Source: Artemia franciscana (taxonomy: Eukaryota > Arthropoda > Branchiopoda > Anostraca > Artemiidae). Taken from it: a stretch of DNA of 64,000 nucleotides. Below are positions 48,055-58,928 of the stretch, in pieces. The notes below the pieces were generated by a model. The model did no database searches. It was not told where the DNA came from and saw only the letters and a program-made list of their open reading frames with translations. Numbering within the stretch: position 1 is the stretch's first letter; every line of letters begins with the position of its first letter. Location: contig NC_088879.1 of NCBI RefSeq assembly GCF_032884065.1, positions 24,352,038 to 24,416,037 on the forward strand, given 5' to 3'. Made by a program: the position numbers and the translations under genes.

Positions 48055-48382
48055 ATTGTCGGTTATATAATACACACTCGAGAAGTAAGTTTGGTTAATG
48101 AGAATGAAATAAAACAAAATACCATGAAAATATAATAGTTTTTAAACAAATTTGGGCTATATACTTGCATATTGGGGGGGGGATAAAACATAGCGTATAT
48201 TAATTACGTAACCTAACCAAAATACCAACTGAATACTTAAATAAAATATACTTACAATTTATTTTCCAACTAAGCCAAAGCTAATTGTCTTGTATAAAGA
48301 AGATGCATGACCAGTTTCTTGTCTTATGTTTCGCTATCATTTGCGATCGAAATTCTCAAGTGTGTATTATATAACCGACAAT
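48055..48382. repeat. 30-bp inverted repeat bounding 328 bp
   Basis: Left 48055-48084 starts ATTGTCGGTTATATAATACA; right 48353-48382 ends GTATTATATAACCGACAAT. 29 of 30 positions are complementary. The enclosed sequence is AT-rich and non-coding. It may be a small TIR element. Confidence 0.7.
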
Positions 48383-48787
48383 TCCAAAAACTTCAAAAAT
48401 CATATCAAAATTTGTTTATATATATATGGTTTTGTTGCGTTTTTACAAGTGGGTTTTTGGGAGGGGGTTTATTACCTTGCCCCCTCCTCTGGATACAGCC
48501 TTAATGTCGGGAGAAAGTTCCTTTTTAAAACAGTGCCAACTTATTGTTTGGCTTTAGCTTTAGCATTGATAACTCTTGATACCCGGGGTGAATCTCCCGC
48601 ATTTTATTCTAGGGGGACAAGAGGGATCCATATCTAGATAGTCAAGGGGCATGTGATATATAAAATTTTTCTCTCCACATTATTGGGGGAGGGGGCAGAA
48701 AATGCAAAAAAAAATGTCACGTATTTGATCAAACCCGATAAAAAAATACTCGAAATATAAGGTTTAGGAACTTTTATGCATGGTTTT

Positions 48788-50496
48788 ATCAAACAGTTCG
48801 TGGTAACGAACTGTTGTAAGGAGCGACCCGGCTCAATAGTAACCAAAACTCTAAAAAAATGGAATTTTGATACCAATACCTACATCAAAGAATCGTATTT
48901 TAATGCTTATTTTAAATATATAAGTTTCATCAAGTTTAGTCTTACCCATCAAAAGTTACGAGCCTGAGAAAATTTGTGTTATTTTAGAAAATAGGGGGAA
49001 ACGCCCCCTAGAAGTTATAGAATCTTGACGAAAATCACACCATCAGATTCAACGTATCAGAGAACCCTACTGTAGAAGTTTCAAGCTCCTATCTACAAAA
49101 ATGTGGAATTTTGTATTTTTAGCCAGAAGGCAGATCACGGATGCGTGTTTATTTGTTGTTTTGTTTTGTTTTTTTGGTTTTTTTCCCAGGGGTGATCGTA
49201 TCGACCCAGTTGCCCTAGAATGTTGCAAGAGGGCTCATTCTAACGGAAATGAAAAGTTCTAGTGCCCTTTTTAAGTGACCAAAAAAATTGGAGGGCACCT
49301 AGGCCCCCTCCCACGCTAATTATTTTACCAAAGTCAACGGATCAAAATTCTGAGATAGCCATTTTATTCAGCGTAGTCGAAAAACCTTATAACTATGTCT
49401 TTGGGGACGACTTACTCCCCCACAGTCCCCGTGGGAGGGGCAACAAGTCACAAACTTTGACCAGTGCTTACATATAGTAATGGTTATTGGGAAGTGTACA
49501 GGCGTTTTCAGGAGGATTTTTTTGGTTGGGGGAGGGGTTGAAAAGAGGGGGATATGCTGGGGGAACTTTCCATCGATAATTTGTCATGGGGGAAGAAAAT
49601 CTCCACGAAGGGAGCGCAGGATTTACTAGCATTATTAAAAAAAAAACAATGAAAAATAAATATGAAAAAGTTCTTTCAGTTGGAAGTAAGGAGCAGCATT
49701 AAAACTTAAAACAAACAGAAATTATTACCCATTTGAGGGGCTCACCTTCTCCTAATACCTCGCTCTTTACGCTAAAGTATTTTTAGTAATTTCAACTATT
49801 TATTCTACGGCTTTTGTGATTCTGGGGTCATTCTTAATGAGTTGGGACAAAATTTAAGCTTTAGTGTAAAGAGCGAGGATCTGACAAGGGGGAGAACCCC
49901 CCCATATATGTAATAAAAATATGAGAATACAAAAGTTCTTTACGTAAGCTAATTTATAAGTTACGTAAATCTTTTACTAATAAAAATATTCGTAAAAAAT
50001 TAAAAATTCTAGTTGCCTTTTTAATTAACCAAAAAATCGGAGGGCAACTAGGCTTCCTCCCCCGCTCTTTTTTCTCAAAATCATTCGATCAAAATTATGA
50101 GAAAGCCATTTAGCCAAAAAAAAACACAAATTTTGCTTTAATTATTCCTCTGCGGAGAGCCAAAATCAAAACATGCATTGATTCAAAAACGTTTAGAAAT
50201 TAAATAAAAAAACAAGTTTTTTAACTGAAAGTAAGGACCGACATTAAAACTTAAGACGACCAGAAATTACTTCGTATATGAAAGAGGCTGCTTCCTCATC
50301 AACGCCCCGCTCTTCACGCTAAATTTTTTTACTGTTTTAAAAAGAAGAATTGAGAGAAAGAGTCAAACTTTAGCGTACAGAGCGGGGCGTTGATGAGGAA
50401 GCAGCCTCTTTCATATACGAAGTAATTTCTGGTCGTTTTAAGTTTTAATGTCGCTCCTTACTTTCAGTTAAAAAAACTTGTTTTTTTTATTTAATC
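48788..50496 (+). mobile_element. Family E element (plus), best full-length copy
   Basis: About 1.71 kb. Start ATCAAACAGTTCGTGGTAAC, then AAGGAGCGACCCGGCTCAAT, CACGGATGCGTGTTTATTTG, GGGGTGATCGTATCGACCCA, CTATGTCTTTGGGGACGACT, GTTTTCAGGAGGATTTTTTT, TCGCTCTTTACGCTAAAGTA, and the foldback at 50213-50481. Ends TTTTTTTTATTTAAT. Flanks (GCATGGTTTT on the left, CTCTTAAAGG on the right) show no target-site duplication. Confidence 0.85.
50213..50481. repeat. Family E foldback with private GACCAG/CTGGTC variant
   Basis: The left arm reads GACGACCAGAAATTAC and the right arm GTAATTTCTGGTCG; all other copies have GAACAG/CTGTTC. The left core AAAGAGGCTGCTTCC also matches right GGAAGCAGCCTCTTT, where sisters have GGGGCTG. 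Confidence 0.93.
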
Positions 50497-50654
50497 TCTT
50501 AAAGGTTCTGCTTTGACACTATAAAAAAAAAAAAAAAAATCAAAGATCAATTTGGATTTTCATCTAACTGTGACCGCGTGAATCTGGACTTTGTTTTGCT
50601 CCTTTACCAGTTATTTAAGGAAAATTCTGAGTACAGGTTTAAAGGTCTGTTCGC

Positions 50655-51570
50655 ATCGATATTTCAATAGCACTGAGCTAGTGCTCAGATTCTAGCAATC
50701 ACAATGTCTACTTTACGAATGATCTGAGTGCCAGTGGCGACGTTAGATGAGCAACCTATGTGAATGCACTGGGCCCCGCGCCATCAAGGGCTCCGATATT
50801 TCAATAGCACTAAGCTAGTGCTCAGATTCTTGCAATCACAATGTGTTAGGCATGTGCAACCTATGTGAATGCACTGGGCCCCGCACCACCAAGGGCTCCA
50901 ATATTTCAATAGCACTGAGCTAGTGCTCAGATTCTAGCAATCACAATGTCTACTTTACGAATGATCTGAGTGGCAGTGGCGACGTTAGGCATGTGCAACC
51001 TATGTGTATGCACTGGGCCCCGCGCCACCAAGGGCTCCGATATTTCAATAGCACTGAGCTAGTGCTCAGATTCTAGCAATCACAATGTCTACTTTACGAA
51101 TGATCTGAGTGGCAGTGGCGACGTTAGGCATGTGCAACCTATGTGAATGCACTGGGCCCCGCGCCACCAAGGGCTCCGATATTTCAATAGCACTGAGCTA
51201 ATGCTCAAATTCTAGCAATCACAATGTCTACTTTACGAATGATCTGAGTGGCAGTGGCGACGTTAGGCATGTGCAACCTATGTGTATGCACTGGGCTCCG
51301 CGCCACCAAGGGTTCCGATATTTCAATAGCACTGAGCTAGTGCTCAGATTCTAGCAATCACAATGTCTACTTTACGAATGATCTGAGTGGCAGTGGCAAT
51401 GCACTGGGCCCCGTGCCACCAAGGGCTCCGGTATTTAAATAGCACAGAGCTAATGCTAGGATTCTAGCAATCACAATGTCTACTTTACGAATGATCTGAG
51501 TGGCAAAGGCGACGTTAGGCATGTGCAACCTATGTGTATGCACTGGGCCCCGCGCCACCAAGGGCTCCGC
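50655..51570 (+). repeat. 139-bp satellite, seven units
   Basis: Unit starts (GATATTTCAATAGCACTGAG) at about 50658, 50795, 50900, 51039, 51179, 51317 and 51430, with spacings 137, 105, 139, 140, 138 and 113; the short ones carry internal deletions. Each unit contains the inverted repeat CTGAGC-TAGT-GCTCAG, a TCAGAT...ATCTGA pair, and a GC-rich box GCACTGGGCCCCGCGCCACC. The array is far more GC-rich than its surroundings. Open frames through it are incidental. Confidence 0.95.
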
Positions 51571-51960
51571 ATTTGAGTGTAGGCATGATTTAAAAATGCA
51601 AGGCCGCGCGAATGTTCAGCCATCTTTGTGTATCATTGAAATACCGTCAAGAATTATCTTCCATGCTGCACGACGAAAATACACCCTGAAATTAAATTTT
51701 AAACCACAAAAATACATACACAATGAGATTTAATTCAATGAATGACATAAATACGATTCCACCGTTTGTAGTAATGCTCACTGGGGCCCGGCAAATTGGT
51801 ATTGCACACGATCCCAAAAGGTGCTGACTGGCTGGATCTGACTAATTCAAATCATGAATTTTTACTGTAGAATAATTTCTTAGCCCACACAACCTTTCAT
51901 TTTGAAATTTTAATGAAATTGTGTTTAAAGCCGGGTAAATTTGTTTAATAAAGTAGTTAA
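51571..51960. other. No recognised feature
   Basis: A 77-codon frame starting in the last satellite unit runs into this stretch but shows no motif. Confidence 0.4.
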
Positions 51961-52330
51961 AAAAAATTGTAAATAGAAAATAATAATAAAAGTCTGAATA
52001 TTTCGGCTTCGCGTCTGGAAGCCTTTATCAACGGAGAAAAGCGAAAGAAAATAGTTTAAACATAACATAAGGAAAATCACAAAAAATCATATAAAAGCTA
52101 AAAATTAAGCAATGGAAAAACTTGCATTTAAACAAAATTCATCATGATAAAGCACCAAAGCACAAACAATGAAGGAACAAGGTAAGATGTTTGCTCTACG
52201 GATGGTTTTGTTTGTCCAAATTGTCTTCTGATGAAGGATTCTAGCAGAATGAAACATCTTTTTTATAAAAAAGTTTTATGTGTCGTGCCCTAGCTTAAAA
52301 CCAACATTTTAAGGAACTAGGGCAAGGTGA
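51960..52330. mobile_element. Possible retroelement terminus with hammerhead-like motifs
   Basis: Minus strand 52001-52030: TTGATAAAGGCTTC, loop CAGACGC, GAAGCCGAAATATTC. The 6-bp stem GGCTTC/GAAGCC sits between a CTGANGA-like box and GAAA. Plus strand 52228-52255: CTGATGAAGGATTC, TAGCA, GAATGAAAC. Both have the order of hammerhead-ribozyme core boxes (CUGANGA, stem II, GAAA), which Penelope-like elements often carry. The minus motif deviates at two core bases and the plus motif has a weak stem, so activity is doubtful. A GCCCTAG...CTAGGGC stem lies at about 52287-52325. Confidence 0.3.
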
Positions 52331-53320
52331 GGTTTTTGAACAGAAAGATTATTATTTTATATTGAAAAAGCATTTTTAGTTTTCATTGCTTATCAAAAAG
52401 CTTTCCCTTTTTAATATACTGTAATTACAATTGTTCCTCACCGTTGGCTTTTTATCACAGCCAAAGATTCTTCATAAGGCATTAACTAAATATTCCATAA
52501 TGTTCAAGTAATTTCTTTAGTAAATAAATGAACTTCGATGCTGGCTCTAACTAGCATTGCAATTTACTTGAATCTTACCATGAATGGGTTAGGAACTACT
52601 GAATTCTCAATTTTTCCGGAATAGCATTTTTACTATAGAATTTGGGGTGAAAGAAAAAGCGTATTATTGTTCACATGGATGGAAATTCTCCCCAACCCTT
52701 CCCAAAATTCATTCTATATTTTTTTTTTATTCGAAGGCTCAATGAGAATTTGGATGTTTGGGCATTAGAATGCACTCTTTGAGGCGTCTACCCTCTCCCA
52801 CCTAAATGTGTGCTTGTACATCACCGTATGTAATTTTATGAGCTATGAAGCAAATCCGTTTAGTTAAATCAAACTAAAGACATGTTAGAAACATTTTTCT
52901 TCAATAAGAAGAGATATATCACCCCAGAGTACCTTTATCCGGGCTCAGTCTAAATGAAAGGATGCTAACTTCTACCCCCCCCCCCCATTACCTGTTCTAT
53001 TTACCTGAAGTATCATGAAGAGTTTAATATTATGAGGATTGAAATGAGCTCTTTTAGGCATCTGCCCCCCCTCCCGGCTACACAATGATCCGTCGCCTAA
53101 CCTTCGTAAAAGCTGATGCGTAACTGTATATCATTAAACAGAATTTCATGAAAAATCAAGTGAATCAAATGAGGAAAACTAAGCATTAAGATACATCCCT
53201 ATATCAACCTTATATCTTGCATTGATAATGTGATTTTTGAGGCACGAATGCTCCACTATACGAAATTGCTTCCTCTGCAACTAGAAAATTCAATGCATGG
53301 TTTTTGAATCTTTTAAAACG
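52331..53320. other. No recognised feature
   Basis: AT-rich; nothing supportable. Confidence 0.4.
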
Positions 53321-53629
53321 ATTGCCCATCTCAGAATTTTCGAATCGGTAGCAGCTTGGTCCTTTGTGGGGTAAAATCGTAGCTTAGTACCAAAAATGGC
53401 AGAAAATGCCAATTTCCAGTGGTTCAATCTTTTTGTTCAATGAATAAGGGCTCTTGAACTTTCTATTTGCGTTCAAATGTGCATCCCCCTGGGGAAAAAA
53501 GAACATCAAATAAACACTCATCCGTGATCTTTTTTCTAGAAAAAAAGAAGCAAAATTTCACACTTTGTAGGTAGGAGCTTGAAAAATCTACAGGAAAATC
53601 TACACTGATATGCTGAATCTAGTAGTGTC
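53320..53629 (-). mobile_element. Family E fragment abutting the next copy
   Basis: Minus-oriented phrases GTGCATCCCCCTGGGG, ACACTCATCCGTGATC and TAGGTAGGAGCTTGAAA, stopping exactly where the plus copy starts. The junction reads AGTAGTGTCATCAAAC. Confidence 0.6.
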
Positions 53630-55080
53630 ATCAAACAATCCGTGGTAACAAACTGTAGTAAGGAGCGACCCGGCTCAATAGTAACCGAAACTCTAAAAAC
53701 GGAATTTTTATAACAATAGTTACATCAAAAGAATTACATTTTAATGCTGATTTTAAATATATAAGTTTCATTAAGTTTAGACTCACCCATCAAAAGTTCC
53801 GAGCCTGAGAAAATTTGTCTTATTTTAGAAAATAAGGGGAAACATCCCTAAAAAGCCAAATAATCTTAACGAAAATCACACCATCAGATTCAGCGTATCA
53901 GAGAACCCTACAGTAGAAGTTTCAAGCTCCTACTAACAAAGATGTAGAATTTTGCATTTTTGCCACAAGACAGATCACGGATGCGTGTTTAATTTGTTTG
54001 TTTATTTTTTGTTTTTTTTTTCCAGGGGTGATCGTATCGACCCAGTGGTCCTAGAATGTCGTGAGAGGTCTTATTCTAACGAAAATTAAAACTTCCAGTG
54101 CCCTTTTTAAGTAACCAAAAATTGGAGGGCACCTAGGCCCCCTCCCATGCTTATTTTTTTCTCAAGGCCACCGGATCAAAATTCTGAGATAGCCATTTTA
54201 TTCAACATAGTCGAAAAGCCTAATAACTATGTCTTTGGGGACGACTTACTCTCCAAAGTCCCCGTGGGAGGGACTGTAAGTTACAAACTTCGACTAGTGT
54301 TTACATATAATAATGGTTATTGGGAAGTGCACAGGCGCTTTCAGGGGGATTCTTTTGGCTGGGGAGGGGTTGAGGGGAAGGGGTTATGCGGGGGGAAATT
54401 TCCATGGAGGAATTTTTCATGGGAAAAGAAAATTTCCATGAAGGAGGCGCAAGATTTTTTAGCATTTTTTTTTAAAGAACAATGAAAAAATAAATATGAA
54501 AAAGTTTTTTAAACTGGAAGTAAGGAACAGCATTAAAACTTAAAACGAACAAAAATCATTACGCATATGAGGGGTTCACCTCCTCCTAATGCCTCGCTGT
54601 TTACGCCACAGTGATTTTATTAATTTCAACTATTTATTCTACGGCCTTTGTGATTTAGGGGTCATTCTTAGGGAATTGGGATAAAATTTAAGCTTTTGTG
54701 CAGAGAGCGAGGTATTGATGAGGGGAGAGGAGCCCCCTCATATACGTGATAAAAACATACGGATATAGAAGCTCGTTACGTAAGTTAACTCGTAAAGTAC
54801 GTAAGTTACGTATATTTTTACTAATAAAAACGTTTGTAAAAAATTAAAAGTTTTAGTTGCCTTTTAAATAACCAAAAAAACTGGAGGGTAACTAGGCCTA
54901 CTCCCTCGCTTCTTTTTTCTCAAAATCGTCCGATCAAAATTATAATAAAAATTTATATATTATAATTATAATATATAAAATTATATATTTCATATACGGA
55001 GTAATTTCTGTTCGTTTTAAGTTTTAATATCGCTCCTTACTTTTAGTTAAAAAAAAACTTGTTTTTCTTTATTTCATCAA
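53630..55080 (+). mobile_element. Family E element (plus) with broken foldback
   Basis: Starts ATCAAACAATCCGTGGTAAC. Body intact to about 54935. The left foldback arm is replaced by a short AT-rich palindromic run (TTATATATTATAATTATAAT, 54950-54985); the right arm survives (CATATACGGAGTAATTTCTG). Ends near 55079. Confidence 0.8.
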
Positions 55081-55189
55081 GATCGCTTGAATTCTTAGGT
55101 TTTTTTAAAAGCACCCAAATTTTCTTTTACTCGTAGCAATTGATATGCTAACATTAACTTTAATAATTTTATATATTTGGAATAAGAGT

Positions 55190-55315
55190 AAAAATTCAAT
55201 TCCTTTGACGTATTAAAATTGTTATAAAAATTTCTTCTTTAGAGGTTTGGTTTACTATTGGTCCAAGTCGCTTCTTACTAACAGTTCGATACCAGGAATT
55301 GCTTGATTAAATTGT
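55190..55315 (-). mobile_element. Small family E terminal fragment
   Basis: AATTCCTTTGACGTATTAAA, TTTACTATTGGTCCAAGTCG, CAGTTCGATACCAGGAATTG: a decayed minus-strand terminus. Confidence 0.55.
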
Positions 55316-57003
55316 TCATGTTATGAACCAGGCAGATAAGCAGAAATTCGTTTGAACGAAGGGTTGAATTGTTTAGCACAGGTAGAACCCCTAAACAAAA
55401 AGTGCATTATATGAACATTACAGGACAAATTCGAATCTTAAGAAATTCTGAGATGTAAAAGAATGGGGATCAAGATCCCCCAAGACCCTGAACTGTGTGA
55501 GAATTATTAAATCTAAAATAATGAAACAAAAGCAGAAAAATAGTTCTTTGAGACCCATGAAATAGCTTGTTTTCTTACTCGTTGGGAAATATTATAAGGT
55601 TTACTTTAGTGTCCATTGAAAACTATAGGGGCTCTTCCGGTATTTTCTAACGGTTCTTAAACAAGTCTTGGGTTTCCTTCACCCTGTAAAGCGTAAAATC
55701 TATTCCCTAGGTGATCTGGTGAACTTAGCATATGGTATTGAAGACAAAAACGTGCTAATTACTTCAATATACCTTTTGTAGTGTGAATGCAAGTGACTAA
55801 CCCTAGGGGGCGGGTATATGTGCAAAATCAGGCGATAAGTCCTACGTGTGCTTTGCATAACGTTTCCCCAAAGAATTTCTCTTTCTTTCAAGCTCAGGAT
55901 GAATGTGAGTCTAAGGTTGTAAATTTTTTTGTGATTAATTTACATGCTTGATATTATGATTATTTGAAAAATACATCTAACGTACTTCGCATGTCATACG
56001 AAACTTATATGACACAACTAAAATATACAACTTTCTGAAGAGTGGAATAGCTGCTTCAGAAGTTTAAAGTGTTATCTCAAAGCAGTTTCTCGCACTTGTC
56101 AATTAATGAAAATTAGGCAGGAGGGTAAAATGTATGTTTTAAAATTCTAAGAGGGAAATTCCATTGTTTTTTTTTCAGTTTTTTTAATGAAAATACCACG
56201 TGGGCATTTCTCAATGTAAATGTTGAAACACGTTATCATTCAAAACCTAGGGGAGAAATGTAGCCACTAGTCCCCCTTCAGTCGACACTACTGCTTTCTC
56301 GTGTTCATAACAACTGGGACTACCACATATACTTTTAGAAACTGAGAAAAAAGTAAAAAAAAAATTCTAGTTGGGTATTTACCAACTGTTCTTATGTGTA
56401 AAACTCGGCTCTCCGCCACCAGTTCAGTTTGGACCTCCCTCAATCTCAACACGACAATTTTAATTGAAAAGTCATAGTTTTTCTATCTGTTATACTTTGT
56501 TAGATAAGATATTGTGTCTGCAAGGGCGATAACAGATTTCACTGATTTCAAGACCCAAAAGCATAATATGGACACTCCGGAAATGTGAAACCTGTAAACA
56601 TCTACGTACACTAGAGAATGGAACGGTAAAAGCCTGAAATAGAACGGGCATTGGAAAACCCCCAACGAAAATTCTTTATTTTAATGTATTTCTTACTTCC
56701 GAAAAAGAAAATAAGCGATAAGAAGATAAGCTAGCGATGGTGGCAAATGTTTCAGTACCTTTCGCTGAAATACAAGCAGACGCAATTTTCGAAGATTTTT
56801 CATATTTAAATTCTAAGGGACCTGCCTCTTTTTCGTAAAAATTTTAAACTCTTATTTTTTGCTTTCCTGTAAAATTATGGAAAGAGCTATGGGTTTGAAT
56901 TTCTGTTTAATCTATATGAATAAATATTATTTAATGACTTTACAATATTAGCAATATTAACTATTTCCGCCATTGAAACTGAAATTGAACAATTTTTTTG
57001 ACG
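55316..57003. other. No recognised feature
   Basis: About 1.7 kb without recognised repeats, tandem structure or coding domains. One of the few places that could hold unique host sequence. Confidence 0.4.
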
Positions 57004-58610
57004 AATCAAACCGTTCGTGGTAACGAACTGTAGTAAGGAGCGACCCGGATGAATAGTAACCAAAACTCTAAAAAATAAAATGTTGATATCAATAGCTAAA
57101 TCAAAGAAATCGCATTTTGATGCTGATTTTAAATATATAAGTTTCATCAAGTTTAGTCTTACCCATCAAAAGTTGTGAGCCTGAGAAAATTTGCCTTGTT
57201 TTAGAAAATAGGGGGAAACACCCCCTAAAAGTCATAAAATGATCTGCCAGAAGGCAGATCACGGATTCGTCTTTATTTGTTTGTTTGTTTTTTTCTCAGG
57301 GGTGATCGTATCGACCTAGTGGTCCTAGAATGCTGTGAGAGGGCTGATTCTAACGGAAATGAAAAGTTCTAGTGCCCTTTTTAAGTGACCAAAAAAGTTT
57401 GAGGGCACCTAGGTTCCCACGCTAATTATTTTTCCAAAGTCACCAGATCAAAATTCTGAGATAGCCATTTTATTCAGCGTAGTCAAAAAACCTTATAACT
57501 ATGTCTTTGGGGACGACTTACTCCCCCACAGTCCCCGTGGGAGGGGCTAAAAGTTACAAACTTTGACCAGTGATTACATATAGTAATGGTTATTGGGAAG
57601 TCTACAGACGTTTTCAGGGGGATTTTTGGTTGGGGGAGGGGTTGAGAAGAGGCGGGTATGTTGGGGGAACTTTCGTTGGATGTAATTGTTATGGGGGAAG
57701 AAAATTTCCATGAAGGGAGCGCAGGATTTTGAGCATTATTAAAAAAAATAATGAAAAAAAATAAAAATGAAAAAGTTTTTTCAACTGAAAGTAAGGAGCA
57801 GCATTAAAACTTAAAACGAACAGAAATTATAACGCATATAAGGGGCTCACCTCCTCCTAATACCTCGCTCATTACGCTAAAGTATTTTTAGTAATTTCAA
57901 CTATTTATTCTACGGCTTTTGTGATTCAGGGGTCATTCTTAAGGAATTGGGACAAAATTTAAGCTTTAATGTAAAGAGTGAGGTACTGACAAGGGGTGAG
58001 CCCCCTCATATTCGTAATAAAACATGAGAATACAAAGTTCGTTACGTAAGCTAATTTGTAAGTTACGTATATCTTCTACTAATAAAAGCATTCGTAAAAA
58101 ATTAAAAGTTCTAGTTGCCTTTTTAAGTAACCAAAAAATCGGAGGGCAACTAGGCTTTCTCCCCCGCTCCTTTTTTCTCAAAATCATTCGATCAAAACTA
58201 CTAGAAAGCCATTTAGCAACAAAAAAAAAATTCAAATTTCGTTTTAATTATTCCTCTGCGGAGAGCCAAAATCAAAACATGCATTGATTCAAAAACATTC
58301 AGAAATTAAATAAAAAAAAACAAGTTTTTTTTTAACCGAAAGTAAGGAGCGACATTAAAACTTAAAACGAACAGAAATTACTTCATATATGAAAGTGGCT
58401 GCTTCCCCATCAACGCCCCGCTCTTTACGCTAAAGTTTTTTGCTGTTTTAAAAAGTAGAGTTGAGAGAAAGAGTCAAACTTTAGCTTAAAAAGCGGGGCG
58501 TTGATGAGGAAGCAGCCCCTTTCATATATGAAGTAATTTCTGTTCGTCTAAGTTTTAATGTCGCTTCTTACTTTCAGTTAAAAAAAAACTTGTTTTTTTT
58601 ATATTTAATA
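57004..58610 (+). mobile_element. Family E element (plus) with hairpin at a deletion junction
   Basis: Starts ATCAAACCGTTCGTGGTAAC. The ~140-base block between the phrase CACCCCCTAAAAGTCATA and GGCAGATCACGGAT, present in sister copies, is missing here. The junction is a perfect 8-bp hairpin, GATCTGCC-AGAA-GGCAGATC, at 57241-57260. Ends in the foldback at 58321-58592. Confidence 0.82.
58321..58592. repeat. Family E foldback
   Basis: Left core GGCTGCTTCCCCATCAACGC against right GCGTTGATGAGGAAGCAGCC; one mismatch in the core and a T/C difference just before it (GTGGCTG versus CAGCCCC). Confidence 0.9.
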
Positions 58611-58928
58611 TAGGGCAAAGATTAATCGAGACATGAGTTGCCATTCCTAAATCAGCTATAACTGGTTTTTTTTTCTCATTGGCCAGTTGCGAGTAGCTAA
58701 TTTAGCTGATCCCGGTCACCCGCACAGATTTATATGTGAAAAAAAGTGGCTCAGAGGGTGATAAGAGCTCCGTAGCTCATGCAGTGGCCCCAAATTATGC
58801 AAATAGGCCAAGTAAAACACAGGTTGCGTAGATGCAATTTATTAAAAGTGTGGCAATTGCAAGGGCTAAAGTGAGACCCTTGGGTTCATGCCCTTTCCAA
58901 AACCGTAGTCCTTTTCTCCACACGTATG

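Noticed and set aside
50655-51570. Possible CRISPR-like array
   Set aside because: Units are contiguous ~139-bp repeats with no unique spacers, in a eukaryotic context; it is a satellite.
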